Below are positions 13,201-28,200 of a DNA stretch of 64,000 bases, piece after piece. Source of the stretch: Saxidomus purpurata (taxonomy: Eukaryota > Mollusca > Bivalvia > Venerida > Veneridae); the NCBI GenBank assembly GCA_022818135.1, contig JAFMSR010000015.1, positions 5,778,275 through 5,842,274 of the forward strand, given 5' to 3'. Position 1 is the stretch's first letter, and every line of letters starts with the position of its first letter. The notes below the pieces were generated by a model. The model saw nothing but the letters and a program-made list of their open reading frames with translations, searched no databases and was not told where the DNA came from. The translations under genes and the position numbers were made by a program.

Positions 13201-16200
13201 CGAAATTTTAGCGGGGATTTACAAACATCATGTCGGAATATATATATGTACAGGAAACAAAAATTAATGCGCTAAGAGTGCTGAACAGAACGAACATAAG
13301 TATTATTGTTAAAATTTAAAGTATTTTCGTCTGTATCTTGAAATTCACAACGTGTTATCTTAACGTCGTGCCGGATGATGCTGACATTTAATTACAATGT
13401 ACATGTATTCTAGCTTTTAATTTTGTGAATGCTATTTTAATGTTTTATGGGCGGTGACATGCATTTAAATGTTTTAAGATGTATTTTGATAAAGTCGATA
13501 GTGTAGTTATTCATGTTTGCAAGAAAGACTGTCGTGTTTCATGAAACAGAGGAATGACCAGGGGTACGTAACTTACAAAATTTCATCCCCTGAAAATCCG
13601 GCCACCTCGGAAAACCGGCCGATTTTCTCCTCCGAAGGCCGTCCGGTATTTCGAGGTTTTACTGTAGTAGTTTTGCTCATAAAAGACTCGTACTGCACGT
13701 TTGACTAAGTAACAAAACCACAACTAAAATGATATACTTAATGTCAGTTCTATTCCCTGGTGACAATGTTAAAAGAGTCCCTCCATAAGCTTCAAGCTTA
13801 TCTCACAATAGAATTTAAAAGAGACCGACATGAATTTATGCCATTTCACTCAAATGCCACATCACAAATTATTTAACCTTCTGTAATCAAAGTAGATCAT
13901 GAATAGTCTACACATCTATACAGTCTGATCATGATCTGCACTGTTGGCAAGTCAGTGAAGACAATTTTTTGCTGAGTGTCACAAGGAATAATTAATAGCA
14001 CTGCCTATATTGAAAATATAGGCAAATCCATTTTAGAAATGAGACTGAATCAGTATAAATAGGAGGGATTATTCTAGGCTGCAAAAACGGACCGTGTGTC
14101 CTCAAAACAGGACAGGGTTCAGGAAGGGGATTTTTTGCATGTCTGAATACTTGAGTATCTGAAATACCCTTTAAAATTGAAAACTTTGTTTCTAGATGAA
14201 TGCAACACCTTCATATATCAAAAACTGTTCTATCATGCCAAGATATGCTCCTCAAGAGATCTTTTTTAATAGTTTCTATACCTTTTAATATGTGAGTTAC
14301 AACAAAAGGGCAGCAGGGGGGAGCAAAATAGGGCAGAAGAGGGGTTATAAAATTCAGGGTGAATCACCCTGCTTAAACGCTCTAGAAATACCCCTAAATG
14401 GGATATCTTTTTTTATTATTATTCTATCTGCCTAATGTTAAGCCAGAAAGGTATTTACCTATTTCATAATCCAGACCTGAAATCTGCCGTTTCAGCACTT
14501 CTAGAGAGTGGGCAATGGTATGGTTTACATACTGAAGCAGAAAGCTCATGTTCATTGGCAGTACGAGATCATCCAACAGCTTCAATGTGGTAAGGGAAAC
14601 AACTCTTGCAGTTGCCAGATGATAACTGGAATGAGTGATTTCCCCTTTATATGCCTGCAGATAAATGAAGGAGTATTTTATTTGTAGAGAAAAGAAAAAA
14701 TAGAGTTACAAGAATATTTTGGTAAAAAATTAAATGTGTTTTTCTTTGCTGTACTCATCATTTACCTAAAATGTAACATTTCCCTAATGTATGTGTACAT
14801 GTATGTTTAATTATCTCTTAAAGGTCATCTCTTAAACAATATGAAATAATGGACCAAAGATCTCTTGTTTGTGATATCAAAACAATTTTCATGATCATAA
14901 AATTTTCAACTTTGTTCAACTAATATCATTATTAGTACCAAATGGTTCAATGCCTCTGCATTCTAGTGGCTCAAGATTTTGCCTTTACAATCCAGGGGAC
15001 CCATATCTGATCCCCAGTCAGGCCTTATGAGATGTGTCCATGGGCAGGGCATCTAAATCTTAAAATGGGAATGGGAAATAAAACTCTTCTAGCAAATTTC
15101 TCTAAGATGTTTTCTTGACTAATTGGGGTAAGTGTATGATCTCAAGAGCACTTTATTTAAATAAAGATCAATTTTCGCAGTCAAGCTTAACAAAAACAAT
15201 AAAAAAATCAAACATTCATAACCTCATTATCCCTGGCCTGCAGGGAATGTAATGATATTGATGGAATCCCAAGCTGTTGTAGTAATGGAACTTCTCCTGA
15301 GCTGTACATATGAACAGCACTCTCATTGGACAAGTACCAGTCATGTGACATTTTAGGCCAATTTTCAGCCAATGAGTATTCAGGATTTGAAGTATCTGGG
15401 ATCTGAAAAATTAAATGAAGATATTACAAATAAGTGTACATAATAATGTAATTCACTGTGCTTCAACATAATATATGTGTCTGCAATGCCAATTTTCAGC
15501 AAGCAGGTTCTGAACTGTATAATGCAGATAATTATAGACACTTACCATTAAATACAATGTACGTGAAATACATCAAAGAGTCATTTTTAAGGACATAATT
15601 ATTGAAATTATACAGTAAAATGTGCCGATACAAATTTGTAAAAACTTGATAATTTCAGAACAATACCATTGAGATGGTGAGAAACAAATCAAGTGCATGC
15701 TTATTATGTACTTCAGAGACTTTGCTCTAAACAGAAATTCAATTGTGGGAATAAGAACAGAAAAATCAGAACTATGTGGTATTTCCTTCATTAACAAAAA
15801 AAAAACCTACATGATTGATGTTGCACCATAGCATATTAATTGAATTTATTTATATGTACGTCTACAAAATTAATGTAATAATGTGAAACATGACTATTGT
15901 GATTCATTACATTCCTGGGAAACTGCTTTTTGTGGCTATTACGGGTAAAGATATCGATAACTTTATGATCCCCAGGAAAACAAATAATTTGATACTTGTT
16001 TTAAACTTTCCCCTCTTTTAAAAAGAAGCTCTGAACAGCTTTCAACATTTTATTTGTTTTGCACCAAATTAAACAATAATGTTATGCAGATTAAGAAATG
16101 GTTGCACCTCTTTGATTAGGCATTTTTTTAATATTAAAAAACATGATGCATTTTTAAACAATATACATGTACTGTAATAATTGAAAGTTGCAATATCCTA

Positions 16201-19200
16201 ACTTAAAGCCAAATATAAATAATCTGTTGATAATTACAATCTCCTATGAATAGATGAAAACTTGTGGGCATAATATTTCTTTCTTTTTTTAATAAAATGC
16301 TTTTTTGTTGATACTTCAATTTGTGGAATTCATTTTTTAAAGAAAATTGTAATGTTTCTTGCTGTTTTGCTGGAATCTCATATTCATTCACTGTTACACC
16401 CGTGAAAATTTGTAATAACAAGAGCTGTCCATAAGACAGCACGCTCGACTATTGTGGGTGTTTGCTAATAAAACAAAACTTTTATCAGTATAATAGCAAA
16501 ACAAAATTCTGCTAACTATTAAGTATAAACTAGGAAAGTTGAATCATAAAAAAAGTCAAAATCTATAACTATAGATTTAATTTTTGGTAAATGAATTGTT
16601 TGATACAAAATTTACCCTGAACACTATTGCAAGGTTTGATATAACTACCATAAGTGGTTACTGAGATATGTGCATGATAGTACCTTGCATGCAAAACTTT
16701 AACCAAATTTTCAAAGTCAAACAAGGGCAATATTCACACTAAATTTAAACAAGAGTTATCTGTCTTGACTGTGTGACACCTCTTAAGACATTAAAAAAGT
16801 TTCAAGTCAATATCATAAGTGGTTACTGAGATATGTGCATGATAGTACCTAGCAGGCAAAACTTAAACAAATTTTCAAAGTCAAACAAGGGCCATAATTT
16901 GTACTAAATTTATACAAGAGTTATCTGACTTGACTGTGTGACACCCCTAGAGACATTAACGAAGATTCAAGTCAATATCATAAGTGGTTACTGAGATATG
17001 TGCATGATAGTACCTAGCAGGCAAAACTTTAACCAAATATTCAAAGTCAAACAAGGGCCATAATTTGTACTAAATTTATACAAGAGTTATCTGCCATGAT
17101 TGTATGACACCCCTAAAGACATGAACAAAGTTTCAAGTCAATATCATAAGTGGTTACTGAGATATGTGCATGATAGTACCTAGCAGGCAAAACTTTAACC
17201 AAATTTTCAAAGTCAAACAAGGGCCATAATTTGTACTAAATTTTTTCAAGAGTTATCTGCCTTGATTGTATGACACCCCTAAAGACATGAACAAAGTTTC
17301 AAGTCAATATCATAAGTGGTTACTGAGATATGTGCATGATAGTACCTAGCAGGCAAAACTTTAACCAAATTTTCAAAGTCAAACAAGGGCCATAATTTGT
17401 ACTAAATTTTTTCAAGAGTTATCTGCCTTGATTGTATAACACCCCTAAAGACATGAACAAAGTTTCAAGTCAATATCATAAGTGGTTACTGAGATATGTG
17501 CATGATAGTACCTAGCAGGCAAAACTTTAACCAAATTTTCAAAGTCAAACAAGGGCCATAATTTGTACTAATTTTTTCAAGAGTTATCTGCCTTGATTGT
17601 ATGACACCCCTAAAGACATGAACAAAGTTTCAAGTCAATATCATAAGTGGTTACTGAGATATGTGCATGATAGTACTTAGCAGGCAAAACTTTAACCAAA
17701 GAAGCAACGCCGACGCCGACGCACAAGTGACTGTAATAGCTCTCCATATTCTCCGAATAGTTGAGCTAAAAATTAAGAAAATTAGTTAATATTTGATCAT
17801 CACAAACATTTTCTTATTTACAGTAAAGATTTACTTACCATATCAGCAGTTCTCCTTAAGAGGTTTACTAGAGATGGACTTGACCTAAATTCCATGACCT
17901 TTGACCCTTTGTATATCGTGTCAAGGTCAATGTAAGCCACAGCTTCTTGCGAAAGTAGATGTCTGTAGCTCTGAAATATATAATGTCCTGGGAATACAAA
18001 GTCTGTAAGATATGAATGCCCTATCATGTAAAAATTACAATAGTTTTTCCGTCTGCTGCACAGTAATACAGACACCAACAATACACAAGAATCATCATAC
18101 AATGTACTTCTCAAAACTAATACTTACCATGCTAAATTTGTAAATCAGACTAGTCTATCTGTCAATTTGGAAAGTGGCATTAATTGCTAAGGGAGACTTA
18201 TTGAAATATTACTACCTGAAGAGCAAACAATGACTGACTGATGTAGTAGCTGATCATGATCTGCACTGGTCACAAAGCCAGAATCTTTCACTAATAAAAC
18301 TTATTAGCATTAATTTAATAAATTTGCTTAATCTACAGAAGCTAAGTGACATGAAAAATGTATGCATAGTACTGTAAACAGAAGTGAACATTTTCTAGTA
18401 TATAAAATTACTTCCCTTTAATGTATTGATACCTTGCATTGTCTCTAAAAGTGCATTTATATTCTGACAAAGGCTTTGCAATTAAGACATGAAGAGCAAC
18501 TCATTGTCAGATATAAGGTAAACTGGTGTAGGTTTCCAAGTTGATATAATAGTTATGATGGATATATCCGTTACAGGATCTCCTTTATTTCCTTCTCTCG
18601 GCATTAGCTGTTGTTAAAATTTGAAGTTCATCCATTGGCCACAATCATAGATTTAAAGGACATGGATTTAGAATGAACATGTCCATTTCAGGATCAAGTA
18701 AGGTATCAGACATGACCTAAGCATAGTGTGCTTACAAATTAATATTGTGTCCGAGATAAAATTCTGATGACAAATTACTAAGATGAAAAATTAGTCATAA
18801 AATCATTTAAAGTAAAAATACATACAATATTTCAAATTTGCCTTAGAAGGCAGTGTTTCTTGTTCACTTTAAAATTAAATGTTTCCACTTCACCTTAAAT
18901 GGCAATGTTTCCACTTCACCTTAAATGGCAATGTTTCCAATTCACCTTAAATGGCAATGTTTCCAATTCACCTTAAATGGCAATGTTTCCAATTCACCTA
19001 AAATGGCAATGTTTCCAAATCACCTAAAGCAATGTTTCCAATTCACCTTAGAAGGCAAATGTTTCCAATTCACCTTAGAAGGAAATGTTTCCAATTCACC
19101 ATTCAAAGGTACAAATAACACAAATTCAGTTCTCAAATTAAAAGCCATAGTAAACCAATCTTATAACAATTATCTCCCTTGTAAATAAATCTTACTACAA

Positions 19201-22200
19201 ATTACATATAAGAAACAGTACCTTTAGGTAATAAAACAACCCAATATCTGTTCTATGTCCTCCAAATGACACAAACTTCACAGTTCTTCTTGGTTCCCAT
19301 AGTTCTCTCTCTCTGATATATGCCAAACTTTTTCCAAGTTCCAGAAGGGTACCAGTGTTCAAGGCCGTGTCAAGGTCAATTTCATCTGATTCTTCCCTAT
19401 ACCGTCTGCTACCCAACAATATCTGTCGGTCTGAAATTTCATTTCAAAGAAGGATTTCCCATAATCATTTCTTTTACAATAAGATGACTTGGTAGATCTA
19501 TTTTCAGATCTATAATCAGGAAATAATGTTCAGGGTAATTTTTTTTCCTTAAGATCTGGCTTCTTCTTCACCAGCGTTTCTGGTATTAGCACAGATAGGT
19601 AGTATACCTGGCCATTGTTCCTGGTTTGGAACAGTACTAGACACTCATCTACTGTACGAAAATGTCACATTACTTACATAAACAGTCAGTTCAGTAGCTT
19701 GTCTCAAACCCATAACTTTCAATCCCGAAGGTTGCGGGTTCGAGCCCCACTGGGGTCACGACCGTACCTCCTCATATGACACCAGCATATGACACCAGTA
19801 CTGGCTTTTCCAGGGAGCGGACTCAAGAGTGACTCATTAAGCTAAAGCTCTCTTCAAAATCGAGCTAAAATAAATTAACTCTTATAAGATGTTATTGTAC
19901 AATCCAAGGTGTAGTGATTTCAAGTCAGCTGCATGAACCACTCAAACTCTGTCTTTTCAACAGGACCCCCCGCAGAGATAGCTTTTTGTATCATAAGGTT
20001 TTTTACCTGACTCCTGTCCACCATATAGAGTAGCAATAACATTGTAAACTGTCCGAGAACTTCTCTTGTTGTTCACTTCTAGGTAAACACTTGGAGCCGC
20101 ATCACCTGTGTAAGAAATTTAAATATTTTAGGCAAGTTAAACAGACTGAAAAAGAAATAAATCTTATGTAACCAGCATTTCTGTAAACAACCAAGTAATG
20201 ATCATGAATAAATGGGGTTATTTATTCTAAATTTAATGTGGAAATGATACACATTTTACTGTAAATGGTGCATGTGAACTGCACTTTGTACAGCATCATT
20301 CTCAAATCTCCAACGAGGCAAAATTCTGCACGGAGATGCTAGTAAGTTACACTAAGACTAAGACAGGATAATGTGCGAGGAACTTAGACTGAGACTTTAC
20401 AATTTTAAATAGCTCTCAAACATGTCTGTATCATATCATCCCTGTGTAACAGGCACAACTTCAATAAAACACTATGATCACCATCACAGGGTCCGGTAAA
20501 TAAACACATACTTGTGTTGCTATTCACTTGTTTCTGCCATGCTGACGGTAGACTGGTACTAGGAATACTGGCAATTAGATCCATAGCAACATTGTGTGAC
20601 ACAGTCTGCACTGGAATTGTGGGTAAATCATTATCATCTATGTCTGAAAAACAGAAAAGAAGAACTGTTTTGCTTTTTTATCCTATGCAAAATATAATAA
20701 ATTAAATATATTTCTTTAAATCCTTTGAAGAAAACTTTTTTTCTTTTTTTTCTATACTAATTTACTTATTCTTGGTTGCGAAACAAGTTCTTACAACTTA
20801 GATTAATCTCTCTCGAGACTCATTCCAGATGGAATCAACCTCAAAGAGAAAGAGGCAATGTGAAATTATTTGTGTCTTGCCTAAGGACACTACCTACATT
20901 ATCCCTATGGTAGGGATCGAACCCGGGGCCCTTCGATGCTGAGATGAACGGCTACCACTGCGCCACGGCAGCTCCACAAATCTTGCGCTCATACCTCAAG
21001 TTTAATCAAGTAAAAGTAAAGGAACTGTAAAGAAATACAGTTGTTCAATTCATTTTCTTTAGTAGGTACAAGAATCTAGATGAGATTGTTAGCAAAACTT
21101 TAATATAGCTCAGAATATGATTATCAGTGTGAATAACATTTAACAGCAATACTTACACCACTGTGACAGAGAGAATAAAAATACTGATAGACAGACAGTT
21201 AAGCTAAAAGAGAATTTTGTTTTTATGGTTTTCATAGCAGTCTTCTGCTGGGCGTTCTGCAGTGATTACCAGAGTACTCCTGCTGTTGTTGTAGGAGTTT
21301 AACGCCCCCTGTTCTTACCTTGGTCATTTTAACAGACGGGTGGTTTACCTAACAATTGTTCCTTGGTATAGAACCAGTTCTAGACTTCTAATCTTCCGTA
21401 AGAAACTACCAACTTTCTCACAGAAAGGCACATGGTTGGTGGCAAGGCATGGACCCTGGTGGCCCTCTATCAAAGAGAGGTTACAGTGACCTCAAGTCAG
21501 CAACTCTAATCACTTGACCACGGAGGAGGTTAGAGAGTAGTCCTGCATATGCCATTCTATACTATTTATAGAACTGACAAGTATTCTTTTGATTTCATAT
21601 AACATAAAAACTTTGTAGTTAATTCCCTATACACTCTAATAACATACTATTTAATATCTTCCTTTCTGCGTTTTCTTCAAGACAGACAACATTGAACAGG
21701 AATTATACTGTCTACTGTCCTCATTGTAACATATTTAAATACATCAGAAGTGCACCATTTACTTTTAAGAAAAAAAGGTCAGAACCTTTAACCAAAACAA
21801 ATACACAAGGGCATGGTTAAGATTTCCCTTTTGTCACTTATCAACTATGGTTTAGTTTCCAAATACCTACAGTAGTATTAATTACCTGCAATTTGTCCCT
21901 CCCTATCCCTTGATCTGTATGTATTATCTGTGATTTAATGGCCCCGGATTAAGCAATTAAGATCCAAGATTAAGATAACATTTTTCTATTGTCAGGGCAT
22001 CGAGGTCACACTAGCTTTAGGGTATCGTAACTAGCGTAAGTAGCATATGATTTAATGTCATACTTTCAGATTCAGATCTATTTTAAGAACAGTGTAATAT
22101 TTCATAATTAAGTAGCCTATAGTTTGAAATTACAGGTATTGTAGTTCATATCATTTTCATACTTTCATACTAAGTCAATCCATTAAAAATATTTCTTTTC

Positions 22201-25200
22201 AGACATTTAAGTATCAGCTAACTAAAGTCTTCTTTAGAAATTCCTTTCATAGGAATTGCTTCATCATTATTATAAAACTCACCGCAAATATATTCTCAAA
22301 TAGTATTTTAGCACTATTTTAAAATGATTTAATTGATACTAATTTATTTATTATTGATTGTGGAACAAGTTATACAACTTACGTTAATAGCTCTCGAGAC
22401 TCTCTCAAGATTAAAACAACCGCAACAGAGAGTCTAAGGTAAAGACTTGCATTCATTTCATAAATACGAAAATTTTAGTTGTAAAATATGAATAGATAGT
22501 TTCTGTAAACATTTAAGTGAAAGAATGAAGTATTCATAAAGTATATTTAACATATTCAATGCTTTCTTTCAATCTTTCTAGTACAGTAATATATAATAGA
22601 CCATCTGTGAAAATCGGGCAGTAACTTGAAGTGCAAAAAAATAAAGTGAGTTCTTTTTCAATAACTTTGAGATCTTCCCCCACTGCACTTTCTCACTTTA
22701 AAGCTACTGTAATAAAAATCCTATCTAACTCAATGAGCCATAAAGCATTTGAACAAACAGAATAATTCTGTGTAATCTCTCAACATGCATGCATAATAAT
22801 CTTTTATGACACAGGTTGTTAAATTTTTCATTTCTACAGCTATATGCACACAGAGAAAAGGCAATGTTATACGCTTTCTAATTTAAGATAAAATCTTTCT
22901 GTTTCACTGTGAGCATGATGAAAAGTGTAGAAAAGTGCATAAACTGATTACCATTAACTTGCATTTTACTCTTGCTGCAAAACTGATTTGCTTTGATGTT
23001 ATATTTATGATGGGGAAAATTTAAGAGATCAAACTACACAGAGATTTTAGATTTTACAAAATGAGCTTTGATGTGCATCAAACCAACGTAATTAAGGCGT
23101 TTGCAACATCTGTATTTATTTAGACTATAGCCTGTACATGTCAGATTCTGTTCAATCTGATCAGAATCCAAACTGTTTGCTAATCCACCACCTCTGAAAG
23201 GGAGACACAAAAATGTTTCAATTTTCCCTTGATTTTTGCACCGCATGGAAATATACTTTACTTCTGGAGCACCTGAGACGTTTATGTAAAATGCAGATCC
23301 TAAAGATTGCAGGAAATGTGCTTCATGCAGCAAATCAAGCTAAATTTTATCACTGTATCCAATGAAGTCAGAGCTAACTTACAAACAGGATTCAAAAACA
23401 GCCCTAAGGTCAAAAATCAACTTTTGGTGACAGCCTTAATAATTAGAACAATTAATACTAGTTATGCTGAACAGGAATGCAAGATTCTGAACTGAAACTG
23501 CATCATTCTATGAACAATACAAAGAGCAGGGAGACAGTAAAATTACCCGAAAACTTGAACACAATCTCACTCATATAATTTGGTTGTATGAATGAAAACT
23601 GTATCATTTTGAGACAGACACATTGACTGATTCTTTTAAACCTAGTTTGTTGTTTCACTTGCCTCTAACAAATTCACAATTTTTCAGAGTTCATTTTGTT
23701 GAACCCTCTAATAAAGGCTTTGTCCTCTTGACCCCAAATGGGTACCTCCTAGTTTTACCTGCTACTTCAGATATTATGACACCCCAATAAGAGAAATAAT
23801 TTTGAGCTAATTATTTTGTCCAAGCATATTTTTTCTTAAAACATTAATTACAAGAAAAATATATCATGTACATGTAGTAAACGTAAAAAAGGTGTTAAAT
23901 TAACAAACTTGCGATGAAATTTCTAGCTATACAGGTTTTTTTAATACATCTGTACTTACACATAAGGAAACTAATCTGTTTAAAGCAGAAAACTCTCACT
24001 TCATAAATTAATCATTTCCATTTTTCATGGACGATAAACATTTTTATTATGGCTTTATGCAAACACAGTACAATGAACAGAGTGTTCATAAATTTTCTTT
24101 ATGGGGCCTGGAACCTACTTTTACAGGCAGTTATGTGTCTCCACCTTTAGCATTAAAATATGAATAGATTTCTGAATAGAAGAACCACTTTAACGTAGAA
24201 ATTGTACCAAGCTATCAAGTTGTCAAGCCAAATACATGTAAGACATAAAATTAACCAGAAAAAAATCTAAATTCAAATATCTGATATTGACACTTGGACC
24301 CACATCAGGAGAGAAACCTGTCAAGAATCGAACATAATAGAGCATATGAGATAATTTTCACTTCCTCATAACCAGTTCTTTTACAAATAAGTTAATTATA
24401 ACTGTTTGAATACCATCATTACCTGACATTAAAAGTAATTTTACAGTTTATTACAAAATTATAGGCTTTTCCAACGATTTTTTTTAAAATATTATTATGT
24501 GCTATTCTAAATCATCTCATAACCATATTTATGATTTATTGTTGGTGAAGTTTCTACAATTCCTTTGTCAGATATACAGCTGAAATTTTACTCTCTTGTC
24601 CTATCTAAGTTTATCATATTCGCTTTGTAGATAATAAAATACACTTCAACCGGAGACAATTTTATTGCAATGTAATTATGCTTTTTCATTGCAGTTTAGA
24701 AATTTATTATAACAAGTAAAATAATTTATGAGGGTCATAAAATCCACTGTGTGTCAGGTGTGGGGGAACAAAAAACAGTTCATGTTTTCAGTAGCTTGGT
24801 TTCAAAAAGAGGGGTGACACAAAAGTTCAAGATATTTAGAGTACATCATATAGTCACAATGATTTTTATGACTGTGAACAGAGCTGGCTTAACCATGCAA
24901 CATGCGCATATTCTTGTTATGGGTAAAATTTTATTTTTAAAGTTAAAATTAATATTACTTTTCAATCCCTAAAATTAGACCCCATAATATGGAACAGACA
25001 GAAAGACAAACAACCAGGTCACAAAACAATGATGGTAGGAAATCTCTACAATGGACATTTTCCCTGGAGTATGATTTCCTTATTAGGGAAATGAACATGA
25101 TATCATTTCCAGAAGCTTACCTGAAAAATCTCTAGCTACTGGTATATGATGTCCACTACCATTGCCATAGTAACAAGGATCGCCATGGTGACAGAACAAT

Positions 25201-28200
25201 AACACACCAACACAACCATACCTCAGTGCAAGCTTCACCTGAAACAAAATACATCACTAAAATTATTTGTTGTTGTTATTTTTTAATCAGCATCCCTTAG
25301 CAAAATAAATGCATGTAGAACTTGGCAGATGGTTTTATTCAAGAAGTTCATTAGTAGGTTAACCATTAAGTGACAAATAAACAGCTTTATTGCAAATACA
25401 CTCATGAATCACCTATACCATGAAAACATAATTCAAACAGAAATTTGAGGGCAAAAATGCAATATATAATATACTGTATCTCAAATTTGTCAACTGAACA
25501 TGCTGAATAGTTAACTGAAATTTAAAAAGGGCAACTCTGATGACTTAAGAAGCCATATGGATCTACAAACTCTGGTCATGCACTCAGTTTTGATCCAAAC
25601 GGTATTTCACCAGTGTCATCAAATCTTTTTTTTTCCTACTTCAACTCACATGGACAATAAATTATCAAAAATTTTAAGCTGTTACAAGGTAAATTGCACT
25701 GAATATCAAAAGATGTATCTTTTTATCTGACAAAGTAAAGTGTAAAGATGTTTTACTACAAACCCCCTGAAGGTTGGTTAAGGTGTTTAAATCACGCGCA
25801 TTCTTCAGATGGTAAAAAATGATTAAAATGAAATAACGTATCTGTCAACATTTTGATAAATGAATTTCGTCAAAGTTTGTGTGTGGTAGATGTTTTACCA
25901 AGTGTCTATGGACAGATCATGTACAACATAATGGTCAGTTAACTCAAATAAAAAGAACATTATAAGTACATGTACAAAAAAATTCATTATAGATCTACAT
26001 TTGTAATTTTAATCAATGTTATTTTCTGCAAACATTAATTTTCAATTAAAATAATCATAAATATTCCCCTTTCAAGGATCTTGGGGACTTACTGCCTACA
26101 CTAAGATCAAATGGTACATATATGGTATAGAGTAAGGGCTGTAGGATTCTGATTGGTGGTAAGGCCAAGGACTGGGTAAGCTAGAGCGTAAACTCAGCTT
26201 TATGTTTCATTCAGGCTGACTGTTGAGCTTAGGGATAGTTTCAGTAACGTGCTATGAATACAGTTCTGGATGTCTGACTATAATGGGCCTGAACCTAAAC
26301 ATCTCTCCCACCAGTCTACAATCTCAAACATTTGATTGGCTCAGTAGCGCAAATTCAATTTCTAAACCAACCAATCAGAAGCTAAAGATTTCAGGCTGTT
26401 CTCCATTAATTTTACCTGTAGCAGAATACTTAAATAACCAAAATTGTGCACATTTACCTACCTATGAATTGTGTTATCATTTATATTCGCTTTCTAACTC
26501 TGCTATATAACCATGTTATTACTTAAATTGTTGAGATCTATTCAAATTTTAATTCAATGCAAAGATAACCTTTTAAGACCTGATCAAATGAAGTACATCT
26601 TTCTTTTATAATGGGATAAAAACCAATGTCAAACTTATTACAGAACAACTGACTTCACTTTAATAGAAAAACCTTTCTGTACGAGTTTGTAATACAAAAT
26701 GTACTTCTCAAAATCATGTTTGGATACTTTTGAAAAACAGAATGTTACAGAGTGGTATGGTAAACTTTTAAACTGATTTTGACCCATTGAAAATCAGTTG
26801 AGTAAAAGATTCTGTTCAATGTAATCCAATCAACTCTGTTTACCTCCTCGTTTGAAGAGTTAGGTTATAATGCTTTTTGATATAAAAGGATTACTTGTTA
26901 TGATGACAAGATTATATTTAAGTGTCAAAATTGATATCTTAAAAGTAAATCTACTGTCTGTTTCGTGTAATTTCATATCACATTTTTAGCTATTATTTTA
27001 AAACATCCTATAACCAACAGCAATACAATCTACTCACAGAGTTAAGCTTGTGAAACTATAGAACATTTTGTAAATGTCAAACATTGGGTAAGTTTTCAAA
27101 ATATTTTATACCATTTTTTACCAGAATACCAAGAAAAATATCAATAAAAGACACATTAGAGTTGCATCAAAATCTTTAGCATTTCAAGAAAACAATCTTT
27201 ATTACAAGCTCTATAATCTTTAAAGGAGCTACTTGTTTAGCACTTTATATTGACAAGTCTTCTCACAAACAAATTAAGAAAAACAGACATCCAAATGTAT
27301 GTGCAAAATTCATAATACTCGTGAACTGTGATTTATTGAATTGGTGTGATATTGAAGCTTTGCAGTTTTTCAAGTGGAAGAAAGCTGCAACAGACTGTTC
27401 TAGTACTGACACAGCTGGTGTCCCTTTGAGTTCTTTAAATAAACCTTGTGGTAGCTGTCAAATGCCCACCATGTGCAATACCATTTAGCCACACAGGACC
27501 CCAGTATTAAACAGTCTAACAGGACTTCAAAATTTACAGTCCAACAGTCTATAACTGGAGCAAGCCTCATAAATTTTTCCCCATCCATAGTAACACCAAA
27601 CTTCCTATATACATAATCTTAAAAACCTTTTACTGTTTATGAATTCGTCTGGCCTGATATTAACATGTTATTTATCCGCATACTTTGGCTATCATTTTAA
27701 ATGGTTTTCATTTACACAAAAGGTGGAAGACGTTTTGATTGTCAGAGATTACTGGCCAATTGATATCAATTAGTCTGTCAACAGATACTTTCTGGTTTTC
27801 AAAATAGATAAGTCTATGTCAAGCATGAAATCATAAATTTCCTACTATTAAATATAATATTTACCACATTTAAAAGGAAGGAGGTGACACTTGAGGTAAG
27901 GTGAAGAGATAGCTCTACCAGTTTACTAAAATTATCTAAATTATTTCTATCTACAAAGAATTAGTATAAAAATCTTTGTTCCTTTGTTTGAGAATGATCA
28001 ATCTTTTTCATAGGAAATATGATTGCATCATTAAGATTTTGAAAATAATTGGCAGGCAGCAAAACACATTTAATGATTAAAAAGTATGAAAGTTTTATCA
28101 TTTGGATATAAATGGTCATAGCTTCATAACAAACTACATGGTACAGCCATCTGCAAGGTCCTAATAACAGGTTAAACACGACTGTTTTTGATAACGTCTT

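Noticed and set aside
18925..19188. 87-residue plus-strand frame
   Set aside because: It reads through a 26-bp minisatellite whose period shifts the frame each unit.
23034..23333. 99-residue minus-strand frame with GGGLANSLDSDQ
   Set aside because: Overlaps a dispersed repeat; no splice-site support and no recognised domain.
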